Positions 45,377 through 55,585 of a DNA stretch of 64,000 nucleotides are shown here, piece after piece (within the stretch, counting starts at the first letter, position 1; the number at the start of each line of letters is the position of its first letter). A program made the position numbers and the translations under genes. Under the pieces are notes generated by a model. That model did no database searches. It was not told the DNA's origin and was given only the letters and a program-made list of their open reading frames with translations. The DNA is from Pardosa pseudoannulata (lineage: Eukaryota > Arthropoda > Arachnida > Araneae > Lycosidae), in assembly GCA_032207245.1 (NCBI GenBank), contig CM063509.1, forward strand, positions 100,075,752 through 100,139,751. Reading direction: 5' to 3'.

Positions 45377-46788
45377 GAAATTCTAAGTAAACAATATGCA
45401 GTATTGACTTGTGCTTTTCACAAGTGATAAAAGTGTTGCCAAATTCAGTACACTATAAATTTTAAACTAAATTAATTATCATATTTAACAGTAACTTTAA
45501 TCGCATGACGAGTGTAGCTCGTCATTGTGCGGTATGGAATGAAAAACTAATGACGAGCTAGACTCGTCATTTTACCGGAAGGGGTTAAAAGGTATTTTTC
45601 AGAAAATTAAAAAGTATTTTGAAAACACTGTTATGTACAGTTATTTGTTTTAATACAGCTGATTCAGATGAATGGTCTATAATATCCGTTTACAACTATT
45701 GTTAAAACTATCTACTTATGTTGCTGTTATTACATATCCCTTTTTCCTAACATCAACATCAGATCAGCGTACGGCTTCTGTTTTTTCTAAACACCCATCA
45801 AAAGATATTTTTCAGATAATTAAAAGATATTCTAAAAATGCTGTTATTACAGTTATTTGATTATATTTGACGACTAATTTATATTTGATAAATAATCAGA
45901 TGAATGGTCATATAATATAGATTCACAATTGTTGTCAAAACTATCTACTTATGTTACTGTTATTGCCTAACATTATCAGATCAGTGTACGGCTTCTGTTT
46001 TGTCCAAACACTTATTAAAAGATATTTTACAAACAATTAAAAACTATTCTAAAAATACTGTCATGAACGGTTATGTGTTTTACCACAACTAATTTAGGTG
46101 AATGGTCATGTCATACCAGTTTACAACTGTTGTTAAAACTATTTACTTATGTTGCTGTTATATATTCTTCTTGCTTAATATCAACATGAAATCGGTGTAC
46201 GGCTTCTGTTTTGTCCAAACACCCGAAGCACTGCAAGGGTAGAATTAAATGCCTATTTACCATGATACCATACGTAAGTGGATCAGTGGCGTAGCTTGTA
46301 AAGTTAACTGGAAATTTTGGTCCCAATTTTTATGATCCAATTAATCTGATATTATTTAGTGTTTGGGTGTTCAAATTATTCTGAGGTAATCATTTTTTTC
46401 ACTTTTTAGAAATTTCTGGTGTTAGGATAATTGTATTTATGTGTGCATTTATATCTGAAATGTTATTTATTTTCTCCAGTTTTTCATTATAGATAAATAT
46501 TTACTTTCTTTGTAACCTAATTTAATTTTGATTGTAATCTTCAATGTAAGACCTCCAGCTTTATTGTATAAATTATTTTGTTGAAACCGAACATATTGTT
46601 AAATCAATAATTATTTTATATGTTGGAATTGTTTTTAGTTAATATTTTTTTTCAAAGTATTCGGGGTTATATAGTTTAACACTGTGTTCTTTATATGTAT
46701 ATAACTAGACCGAGACTATGGCTTGTGGTGAGGTCCATTTTCCTGTCGATCCATTGCTTTCTAGTTAATGAGTCTGAATCACAATGTT

Positions 46789-47042
46789 GCATGGATTTTC
46801 GAGCAGTTCGGAATCGACTTTAAGCAGTAGGTCCCGGTCTCATTAACCCTCGTGTTGCAAAAGAGTAGACCATAGAGCTGTAAACTAAGGGCCACCAAAG
46901 TCGTTTAATGGCTAACCGCGATTAACCCATGGTGCCAACCAATGGCGGGACGCAATTCTTTGTTTAAACAGAGATTAATGATGGTTAGCCGTTAAACGAC
47001 TTTGGTGAGACCGGCCCTAAACCAAACTAAACCATTGCTTTC
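46789..47042 (+). repeat. SINE family 1, 5'-truncated, split by a MITE
   Basis: Starts within GGATTTTCGAGCAGTTCGGA, runs through GGTCCCGGTCTCATTAACCC to GAGTAGACCATAGAGCTGTA, then resumes after the MITE with AACCAAACTAAACC. Confidence 0.75.
46889..47017. mobile_element. PIF/Harbinger-like MITE (129 bp)
   Basis: Near-palindromic: right end (complemented) GGGCCGGTCTCACCAAAGTC with TTTAACGGCTAACC further in; the left end is a slightly deleted version (GGGCCACCAAAGTCG). Flanked by TAA on both sides (46886-46888, 47018-47020). Homologous to 49915-50038. Confidence 0.85.
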
Positions 47043-47257
47043 TATATTCATAAACTTTCCAGTGATGAGCATGAGCTTGTTTCCTGTCAAATATATACCA
47101 CAATCTATCTTAATTCGTAAAGTAATGCATCATTACTTAAATATTCACATAAAATCAAAAATTTTCATGTAGATTTTCCTGAAAGAGAATTTTCGATAAA
47201 TTAAAACTCTGCTTTTAGGGCATTTTCATTTTCTTTAATTCAAATTAAAAGTGTAAA

Positions 47258-47380
47258 GACCGAACGATGGCCGAATGCTTATGGCTCTGATCTTTGGGAC
47301 CCGAGTTTGTGGCTTCGTATCCCACTGTGGCATGGATGTTCTTGCGGTTCGGAATCAGCTTTAAGCAGTAGGTCCCAGTC
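47258..47380 (+). repeat. SINE family 1, 3'-truncated head copy
   Basis: GACCGAACGATGGCCGAATG head with a mutated B box (GGCTTCGTATCCC) and body ending CAGTAGGTCCCAGTC. Confidence 0.75.
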
Positions 47381-47717
47381 AGATATGATAAAATCATTAA
47401 CAGAAACAGTTAAAAAAAAAAAAAAACACTTAGAAACAGCAGAAGTCCGCGGCCTCACATATCAACTGGAAAATATCATTTAAGCATATTACTTTGTGAT
47501 ATCTATTCCTTAATATTTCCACTCAGTAAATATCTGAAGTCAAACTCTATTGATATAAAGCGCGGAAAATTACTTCAACAATACTTATGATGAGCTGATG
47601 CAATTAAGAAATTTATTTGATGAAATTAAAGATTCTATTGTAAATAACTTACTCATTCATAGGGAATAAAATTAAAGCAAAATCTAAGAGATTTTGCCCC
47701 ATAAAAATTCACTTTGA

Positions 47718-48318
47718 TGAACTATGCACTCCATTTTACAATAATTCAGAATAAGTAGGATTAGAAATAAGATCTTGGTCAGTTTTAAAATTTTTATCTT
47801 GGGCTCTTGCCCCCCAAGCTCTAAAATCGCCCTGCAGTTGCGGGTCCATATCTAAACCTCTGAGCTAAGCATTCCATTTTACAATAATTCAGAATAAGTA
47901 GGATTAGAAATAAAAAGTTCTTGGTCAGTTTTTAAAATTTTAATCTTGGGCTCTTGCCTCCCGCCCACCCCAAGCTCTAAAATCCACCTGCAGTTGCGGG
48001 TCCATATCTAAACCTCTGAACTATGCACTCCATTTTACAATAATTCAGAATAAGTAGGATTAGAAATAAGATCTTGGTCAGTTTTTAAAATTTTAATCTT
48101 GGGCTCTTGCCTCCCGCCCACCCCAAGCTCTAAAATCCACCTGCAGTTGCGGGTCCATATCTAAACCTTTGAACTATGCACTCCATTTTACAATAATTCA
48201 GAATAAGTAGGATTAGAAATAAGATCTTGGTCAGTTTTAAAATTTTTATCTTGGGCTCTTGCCCCCCAAGCTCTAAAAGCCCGCCGCAGTTGCTTGTCCA
48301 TATCTACACCTCTGAAGA
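47718..48318 (+). repeat. Tandem array, four ~143-156-bp units
   Basis: CCATTTTACAATAATTCAGA starts at 47731, 47874, 48030 and 48183. Units 2 and 3 carry an extra CCTCCCGCCCACC segment. They share TTGGGCTCTTGCC and GCAGTTGCGGGTCCATATCT. Confidence 0.93.
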
Positions 48319-49095
48319 AGATCAAATTTAATACTTTAATACCTAGAGTCTCATTTTAGATAACCCTAAAAATAGTTTGTAGAATGTTTATGTTTTCTTA
48401 GAACAAGTTTTCTTTTTGAGAATAAATAGAGGGCAATCTGATAAACAATCTACAAAATTTTCAAGTAATTTCTATTATTTATAAATCTTTCATTTGGATC
48501 GACACTTTATGAGTTTTCGAACAGTGCACATAAATTTACTTTTTTGGCAGGTACATAGACTGGAATCATAGTAATTCTTTTATCTATAATAAAACTTCAT
48601 TTTACAGTACTTTTTTTTTTACACGTGACACCAAATAAATCTTTTTTTCAGGAAGTTTTAGCTTTTTCATAAACGGCATCCTATGATGTTTCAAACGATA
48701 GTTAATCACTACGTGGCGTGCTGTAGTATTCAACGTTGCTTAAACTCTATTTTTATTTTATTCTGTGCAGTTCATAATAACCTAGATTTAAGATATGCAT
48801 CGATATGTAATCGACAGAAAAGACTAGGGTATTAAAGGATTAAACGAGGCTTTACAAATGGCAACGAAGGATTGTAATACTTGCTTGTTTTATTTAAATC
48901 AATAAAGGATTAGTTAACATTTTTAGAATCTTTTAGTAACATCCAGATGTTCTTATGCCAATTAATTTTATTACAAATACAATGAGTGAACTAAATTTGT
49001 ATACTTCAATTGTTCAACGTATTTTTATAATTTTTTAATAAAAATATTAAACTATTAGAATCTTTGAAAGGATTTCGAACACAGTTAAACATTAC
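48319..49095. other. Unique A/T-rich sequence, no feature recognised
   Basis: No ORF, repeat border or RNA gene could be supported. Confidence 0.5.
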
Positions 49096-49099
49096 TTAA

Positions 49100-49685
49100 C
49101 ACATTGTATGCGGGACGCGTACTAGTACGTTTTCTGACGATTGATACTTGAGCTCGGGTCACGTACTAGTACGGGTTAGTGTAACAGCATGGTTTGTTTG
49201 TGGGTACAAAAATAACGGTATATACAGGAAAATGAAGCCGAATGTTCTTGTCTACTACATAGATTCTGGAAAAATTTAAACAAATAAAAACTAGTTTTTA
49301 CATCAGTCGATGCGGAACCACAGAATGGGGAAAAATTAAAACTATATACTACTATTTCTATTTGATTTTTCATATTTACGATACTATTATAAATTTATCC
49401 ACAAAAAAAAAATATATATATATTTTTTTTTACAAAAATCTTATGGTTGTTATTTATATATTTCTATATATTCGTTTATATATTTCAATATAAAATACGA
49501 AAAGTTTGTTGAACAATTAAATAGTTTTCGATATTTGTTTATATAAATCATTATAAAATACGAAAAGTTTGTTTAAAAGTTAAATAATTTTCGATCTGTT
49601 GAGATTTAACTGAATAACTAAATTTACGAGCAAAACGCTCACTCCCAGTACAATTCTGCTGCGAAATGTACCCGCACACAAAGTG
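49100..49685. mobile_element. piggyBac-type MITE (586 bp)
   Basis: TTAA at 49096-49099 and 49686-49689. The ends are CACATTGTATGCGGG and (complemented) CACTTTGTGTGCGGG. Just inside the left end are two CGTACTAGTACG palindromes. No transposase. Confidence 0.82.
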
Positions 49686-49914
49686 TTAAGCGTTTAAAAA
49701 GGCACAGTCTTCTGCTCTTATTCCAAAATTAATCTTTCCAAGCAGTGTATATTCAGTTATCTTAGAGGCAGAGACGTAGCTTAGGCAAACTAGGGGATGT
49801 GCTGTTGAAGGTTAAAACCAAAATGATTTCGCGCTGTTCGCCAAGAAAACCTTCTTACAGGAGTCACCGTCTGTGTGATCAATACCTGCTGCTGTTTTAA
49901 TTGTTATTGGCTAA

Positions 49915-50038
49915 GGGCCGGTCTCACCGAAGTCGTTTAACAGCTAACCGCGATTAACCCTTGGCGCAAACGAATTGTGGGACGTAATTCTCCATTTAAA
50001 CAGATATTAATCGCGGTTAGCCATTAATCGACTGGCTC
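49915..50038. mobile_element. PIF/Harbinger-like MITE, copy 2 of the GGGCCGGTCTCACC family
   Basis: Left end GGGCCGGTCTCACCGAAGTC. The right arm is mutated (GGTTAGCCATTAATCGACTGGCTC). TAA at 49912-49914 and 50039-50041. Confidence 0.82.
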
Positions 50039-50041
50039 TAA

Positions 50042-50195
50042 GGGGCTTACTCTGGACGTTGCGAGTCGAGTCGAACGTTCGTTTTGACGTCACTTTGACG
50101 TCAATTTGATCATTTGCTCACATAATGTCCTCAAGCTGACGTCAAAATGACGTCACAACGAAGGTTCGAAACGAACCGCGTCCAGAGTAAGGGCC
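50042..50195. mobile_element. Second PIF/Harbinger-like MITE, different family, adjacent
   Basis: Ends GGGGCTTACTCTGGACG and (complemented) GGCCCTTACTCTGGACG. The interior has mirrored GACGTCA-rich arms. TAA at 50039-50041 is shared with the previous MITE, and TAA at 50196-50198 closes it. Confidence 0.83.
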
Positions 50196-50394
50196 TAAGT
50201 CTTGGCGTAGTGACATCACAGCGCGGGAACTACAAATCATCTGCTCTAAAGAATGATACAGTCGGTCTCTCTGCCGACCTAATGTTTAATGCCCTTTGCT
50301 GCTATCTGTTTAACAGAGAATTTAATCTAGAATATAACAAAAAATTAATTTAAACATTGTGTACGCATTAGCATATATCCAACGTGTTCATTAA

Positions 50395-50850
50395 TGGCGG
50401 TGGCAGGAGGTTTGTCTTCGCAGTTCTCAAATAATACCTCTGGAGGTGGGAAGCCAAGCCTGGAGATCTGATGCTTGTTCCCTGCTTTTAACGAGTAAAT
50501 TACGACATCAGAAATGGGTACACTTGCCCACTTGGCGATAAAACTCTAAAAATAGTAACTTTATTAGTTTTAATTTTGTGAAATTAAATTGATCGGTTTC
50601 GGTGAAAAAAAGGTGATTTCACCAAAATCAAGCCCAATTAAACTCGTATTCTATCATTTCCGTTTAGAGGACGTTTCTTACTGATTTACAGTATCATTCT
50701 TCGACAATTCGCAATGTCCTCCAAGTTTCCAAACTATACCTCTGGAGGTGGCAGACAGAGCCTGGAGGAGTCTTCTACTTGGTCACTGTGTATCAATTAC
50801 GAGAAGCCACTTGAGAAAAATCGTTTTTTCACCCTAAAATGAAAGGTGCA
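50395..50850 (+). repeat. Two diverged SINE family 3 body fragments in tandem
   Basis: ATACCTCTGGAGGTGGGAAG near 50436 and ATACCTCTGGAGGTGGCAG near 50735, each followed by AAGCCTGGAG or GAGCCTGGAG and CTTGTTCCCTG or CTTGGTCACTG, as in the body of 40258-40549. The heads are missing or degraded. Confidence 0.65.
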
Positions 50851-50949
50851 CCCGTTCTTGAGGTTTAACCAATCTTTAGCCCTCGTGGTTCTTTGCTAAA
50901 GTTGTTGTCTTATGCCACTTGGGCCGACCAAGCACGATTACGCCGGAGG

Positions 50950-51381
50950 CTACTGGGGAAAGGAATGCGCCTTTCTTTTTAACGAGCATCTCAAGGGTAA
51001 AAGTACGACTTATGCTCAAGTGGGTCCTCATAATTTTGAAGCAGGGACCAAGTAGAAGACCCATAGGCTTGTCCTGTTACCCTCAGAGGTATTGATTGAG
51101 AACTTGGAGAACATTGTGACCACGAACATATTTTACGTGCCCCAGTCACCTTTAACGAACACTGTAGATCTTAGGCCGGCTAGAGTTCCGAACCCGCAGC
51201 TCTCTTAAGCTGGTTGCACACACAGCGGATGTTTTACCGTCTCCGATTAACGAAATCAACTAATCAACGTTGTTGATTTTTTTGAGCAGCGACGGTAAAT
51301 TCTACGCTCGGTAAAAAATCTCCTGTGTGTGCAACCAGCCTTATGAGAGAATTGCCTTTGTCGACTGAGTTACCACGGCTC
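50950..51381 (-). mobile_element. SINE family 3, minus strand, split by a MITE
   Basis: On the minus strand it starts GAGCCGTGGTAACTCAGTCG, is interrupted by 51208-51340, resumes GAGAGCTGCGGGTTCGGAAC (B-box region) and continues GACTGGGGCACGTAAAATAT to TCTTCTACTTGGTCCCTGC. It is inverted relative to the fragments at 50395-50850. Confidence 0.8.
51208..51340. mobile_element. Harbinger-like MITE in the tRNA head of a SINE (133 bp)
   Basis: Ends AGCTGGTTGCACACACAG and (complemented) GGCTGGTTGCACACACAG, with TTA on both sides (51205-51207, 51341-51343). Confidence 0.87.
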
Positions 51382-51969
51382 TCTTTGCTAAAGTGAAGCA
51401 ACTTATTACCATTAGCCAAGGACTAGTCGCATACGGATTCTTTAGGACCTGATATACTTTAGGACCTTAGGTAGACTTTCCTACACCATAGGAATTAGTA
51501 ACAAGAGCCAACAACTGAATGAAAGGTTAAAACTAACCCTGCTTCTCGCTCTGTTTCAAAATTTGTTTCAACTTAAGCCCTGTCTTACAGTAAATGATCC
51601 TTTCTAAACCGCGACGAAATACTATATAATTATACAGAAGATGAAACTGGTTAGTATTAATCGATTACGGTGAGACAGAACAATATTGAAATATAAATCT
51701 AAAACAGGATAAAATATGAACTATCTCAACTCTCCTTAAAACTACATTTTAAAACTTGTCAAAAATACTGTCGTCTTTAAAACGTTCGAAATCCAACCCT
51801 TCTTCTCTTTCCGAGCGTTTAATGCCATTATTTCAAGCCCTACTTTCCCCGGTTAAGCGCAGGTGATTATATTTATCAATTTATCACATAATAAATAGTT
51901 AAAAATAACATTTTTATCTTGCATTATGATGTCATTCCTTTAACCATCTGACTTAATCATTTCTTACTT

Positions 51970-52265
51970 TGTGGCTAAGCTATATTTGTGAGGGTGGGAA
52001 TCGATAAAAAAAACATCTTTACAGTGCAAATAAAGTTTAATAACATAAAATATTACCTTGCACACAAAAATAATAAACAAAAAAATAGAGTTAAACAAAC
52101 CAAATCTACATAATTCAAAATAGTTAATACAATTAGGACCTGAGGTCAAAGGGTTGCAGCGCCTCTGAAGTCCGTAAGGCCAACTGTTTTGGGGAAGTCT
52201 TCTTTTTTCGTGTGTGTTTTTATACAGGTGGCAGCACGGTGCTGTGGCGAAGTACATTTGTTACA
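51970..52265 (-). mobile_element. Solo LTR (296 bp)
   Basis: Minus-strand ends TGTAACAAATG...AGCCACA (TG...CA), flanked by a 4-bp duplication AAGT (plus-strand ACTT at 51966-51969 and 52266-52269). It contains a TATAAAAAC box and a downstream A/T-rich end. No internal retrotransposon sequence remains. The uninterrupted right arm of the inverted repeat gives the pre-insertion sequence. Confidence 0.8.
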
Positions 52266-52420
52266 ACTTTAAATTATTTAAATATCGTCTGCATTATTTT
52301 CATACGTTTTATCACTGAACTTAGATGTTGCGTAAATAATTTTCTTTTATATTTGGCTTAAATAACAGATTAGGTACATATGGGATAATTTTAAATTTAA
52401 TCATCGATTATTTTTTCTCC

Positions 52421-53244
52421 TATTAGTTATGTGAAACATCTCAACTCTCCTTAAAACTGGATTGTTAATATATATCTGCTACTTTGAATGACACTAAAGA
52501 AAAATAAAGAATAAAAAAAATAATTTTGCAACTAGCAGTAAGTTTATTCAGTTTCAACAAGATATTTTGAAATGGAAAGGCAGTAAGTAAAGACACGGGT
52601 TTTCTGTTTTTTAATTAAAGATGTAGGTTCAGACAGAAAGACTATTGATGCTTTCATGTCATCAAAACATGACCTTAGCGTTCTATCAACGTCAGCGAGT
52701 TAACAAGCTTTTGCTGTTAAGGATATTTAAAACTCTTTAAAAGCTTCTTGACAAGGCTTGATACGTTTAAGAAGTTTCCTTGCTATTTATAATTGAATAG
52801 CTATATCAAGCACCCGGTTTTGTCTGCGTTTCTAAATACCTTGTAGTATTCATTCATCAAATACAGTAAAGAGTAAAACAAAGTAAATGAAAAAAAAGAA
52901 CATTTTTTTTTCTGGTTAGAAATTAATGAAGCATGCGTTATACAATATACAATACACGATTACTTTCACAAGTATGTATTACTTTGTCTTTATGTTACTT
53001 TCTAAAATTTATTTTTCTTGCTTTTGTGTACTCTAAGTGATTAGATTATCTATCCGGAGCATGCAAGTAGAAAATTTAGATAAGATGAATAAAACAAACA
53101 ATTATCAATTTGAATATTTAACCAGTGAAAATACCCTTCACTGATTACAGGGGAAATTAGCCTCTATTATTTAATTTACCCGGGCTTGTTGGGCAAAAAG
53201 AACAACTATTCATCTTTCAGCAGTGAAGCCATGAAAGAAAAAAA
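52421..53244. other. Spacer of the inverted repeat
   Basis: A/T-rich, no gene. CATCTCAACTCTCCTTAAAA at about 52437 repeats a phrase found at about 51724, just outside the left arm. Confidence 0.5.
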
Positions 53245-54344
53245 GAAAAAAAATAATCGAGGATTAAATTTAAAATTATCACGTACGTACCTAATCTGTT
53301 ATTTACGCTAAATATAAAAGAAAAGTCTTTACGTAATATCTAAGTTCAGTGATAAAACATATGAAAATAATGCAGACGATATTTTAATAATTTAAAGTAT
53401 GAATGATTAAATGAGATGGTTAAAGGAATAACGTCAAATGCTAGAGAAAATGTTATTTTTACCTAATTATGTGATAAATTGATAAATTTAATCGTCTGCT
53501 CTTAACCGGGGAAAATAGGGCTCGAAATAATGGCATTAAGGGCTAGAAAAAGAGGGAATGGGTGGATTTCGAACGTTTTAAAGACGACATTATTTTTCGC
53601 TGTGATATGAAGCATATTTATACCAATTTATTTTAGAATTGGATCGATAGTTTAGGAGAAGATAAACTTTACTCGCTTTGAATTTTGCTAAGCCTAACTC
53701 ATCAAAAATCCAATATGGATGCCTCTATTCATTCCAGGTCCAACCGCTTCATAAATTCGAGGACAGACGGACAGATAACTTAGGCTATTATTATATAAAA
53801 GATAACTTGATTTTTTTTTTTTTGTTAAAACTGTTCTCACTTGCGAGTATATTTACAAGAAATATTTTGCACATGAATGTTAAATCTTAAGTTTCTAATG
53901 AAGAACATACTTCTACAATTGAATCGAACTAAAAAACCATAAGTTTAAGTATATTTTATATTTTTAAAACAGGATTATAATTTTATCCCATTTGGGGTCA
54001 TTTTGTCATGGACGTACCTCACTGAAACAAAAAATATTACACTCATAGCAATAATTTTAGTTCCATTACAAAAAAACATATTGAAATGTTGAAAATTTTG
54101 TGAAAAATATTAAATAGGCTTTGAGAAATCTTTAGCACAATATTGAAAATTTGCATTCTGAGAAAAATCAACTTAAAGTAATAAGTAAACAACGATCTTT
54201 TATATTTTTAATCATAATTTTTAAATTAAGAGGAATTCTTTTATGCCGTTTTTTTTAAATGCATAAAACAACTCAATCTGTAAAATATATTTTTTGAAAA
54301 ATTGTAAATTTTAGAGGTTTTATGGTCTGGAGACCTCTGAAATC

Positions 54345-55185
54345 CTTGTACGCCTATTATATCATACACTGTTCCTTGTACACCTATTATATCATACACT
54401 GTTCCTTGTATGCTTATAAGGCAATTTCACGTAGTATCACTGAGTACGTTAATGCCCTTCTGAGTTCATGTGTATGTCCATAATAGCCAATAGGCAACCA
54501 ATATTCTGCCTTTCTGTTTCAAACGAAAGTCAAATATTTCATGAGTTTAGGTGTCTCATGCTGCAGGAAATCGCCTATTATAGCATACATTGTTCCTTGT
54601 ACGCCTATTATATCATACACTGTTCCTTGTACACCTATTATATCATACACTGTTCCTTGTACGCCTATTATATCATACACTGTTCCTTGTACACCTATTA
54701 TATCATACACTGTTCCTTGTATGCTTATTATATCATACATTGTTCATTGTACGCCTTTAAGGCAGTTTCACGTAGTATCACTGACGACGTAAATGCCCTT
54801 CTCATGTCCATAACTGCCAATAGACAATCAATATTCTACCCTTCCGTTTCAAACGAAAGTCAAATTTTTCATGAGTTTATATGTCTCATGCTGCATGAAA
54901 TCGCTTATTATATCATATATTGTTCTTTTTACGCCTATTATATCAAACATTGTTCCTTGTACACCTATTATATCATACACTGTTCCTTGTATGCTTATTA
55001 TATCATACATTGTTCATTGTACGCCTTTAAGGCAGTTTCACGTAGTATCACTGACGACGTAAATGCCCTTCTCATGTCCATAACTGCCAATAAACAATCA
55101 ATATTCTACCCTTCCGTTTCAAACGAAAGTCAAATTTTTCATGAGTTTATATGTCTCATGCTGCATGAAATCGCTTATTATATCA
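54345..55185 (+). repeat. 30-bp tandem repeats in a 270-bp higher-order unit
   Basis: The unit is ACGCCTATTATATCATACAC followed by TGTTCCTTGT (30 bp). Blocks of these alternate with a ~150-bp spacer (GGCAGTTTCACGTAGTATCA ... ATGCTGCATGAAATCGC). Spacer copies at 54752 and 55022 are exactly 270 bp apart; an older copy starts at about 54411. Because 30 and 270 are multiples of three, a 251-codon plus frame (54468-55223) and an opposing minus frame (54519-54740) both stay open. This is more likely satellite than a gene. Confidence 0.92.
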
Positions 55186-55585
55186 AACATTATTTATTAA
55201 CTAAGTGTTTTAATACGCTGTAATTGTATTAAACGTTAATATTAAATTATATCTGGCTTGTTCAATAAAGTGTAGGTCAGACGTATTCGAATGCCTTAAA
55301 AAGCACTATTCCTCGAAGATTAAATTTAAAAAATACTAAAGGACTCTTGCACCCGCAAAGAACTGAGTAAATCTTCCTGATGTTAGTATAAATATACGCT
55401 ATTCCTTGAACTAAATATTCCGAATTGAGTAGTGGCAACGGCATGGAAGATTGATTTATTATTGAAATGCTTATAATTTGAGCTAGTCACATTTATAATG
55501 AAGGTTGAAATCCGCCAAGCCCAAAATATTTCCAAATCAGAATATGCGAGTTTGTTAATCGATTACGTCCCACGTCGAATAAATG

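Larger units (their letters stand above)
43345..45584 (-). mobile_element. piggyBac-like element (2.24 kb) inserted in the satellite
   Basis: TTAA on both sides (43341-43344, 45585-45588) and inverted ends CCCCTTCCGGTA. The right end has subterminal palindromes AATGACGAGTCTAGCTCGTC. The flanking satellite is split exactly within CATTAAAAGATATTTTTCAG, so the empty site can be read in sibling units. It carries a transposase C-terminal relic and a SINE scrap. Confidence 0.93.
42035..46225 (+). repeat. Satellite array, nine ~195-243-bp units, split by a transposon
   Basis: The landmark CAGATGAATGGTC (and variants) occurs near 42116, 42359, 42556, 42773, 42968, 43208, then 45666, 45899 and 46096. 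Spacings alternate about 240/197, so the basic unit behaves as a ~430-bp dimer. Shared blocks are TACAACTGTTGTCAAAACTA, CGTACGGCTTCTGTTTTTTC and CATTAAAAGATATTTTTCAG. Open frames of about 60-100 codons are by-products of the repeat. Confidence 0.93.
51770..53588. repeat. Large inverted repeat, ~350-bp arms, left arm interrupted
   Basis: The left arm (51770-52420) is the inverse of the right arm (53245-53588). The outer tips pair as GTCGTCTTTAAAACGTTCGA, and the middle as CTGCATTATTTTCAT. A 296-bp LTR interrupts only the left arm. The spacer (about 820 bp) is A/T-rich with no ORF. Confidence 0.87.
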
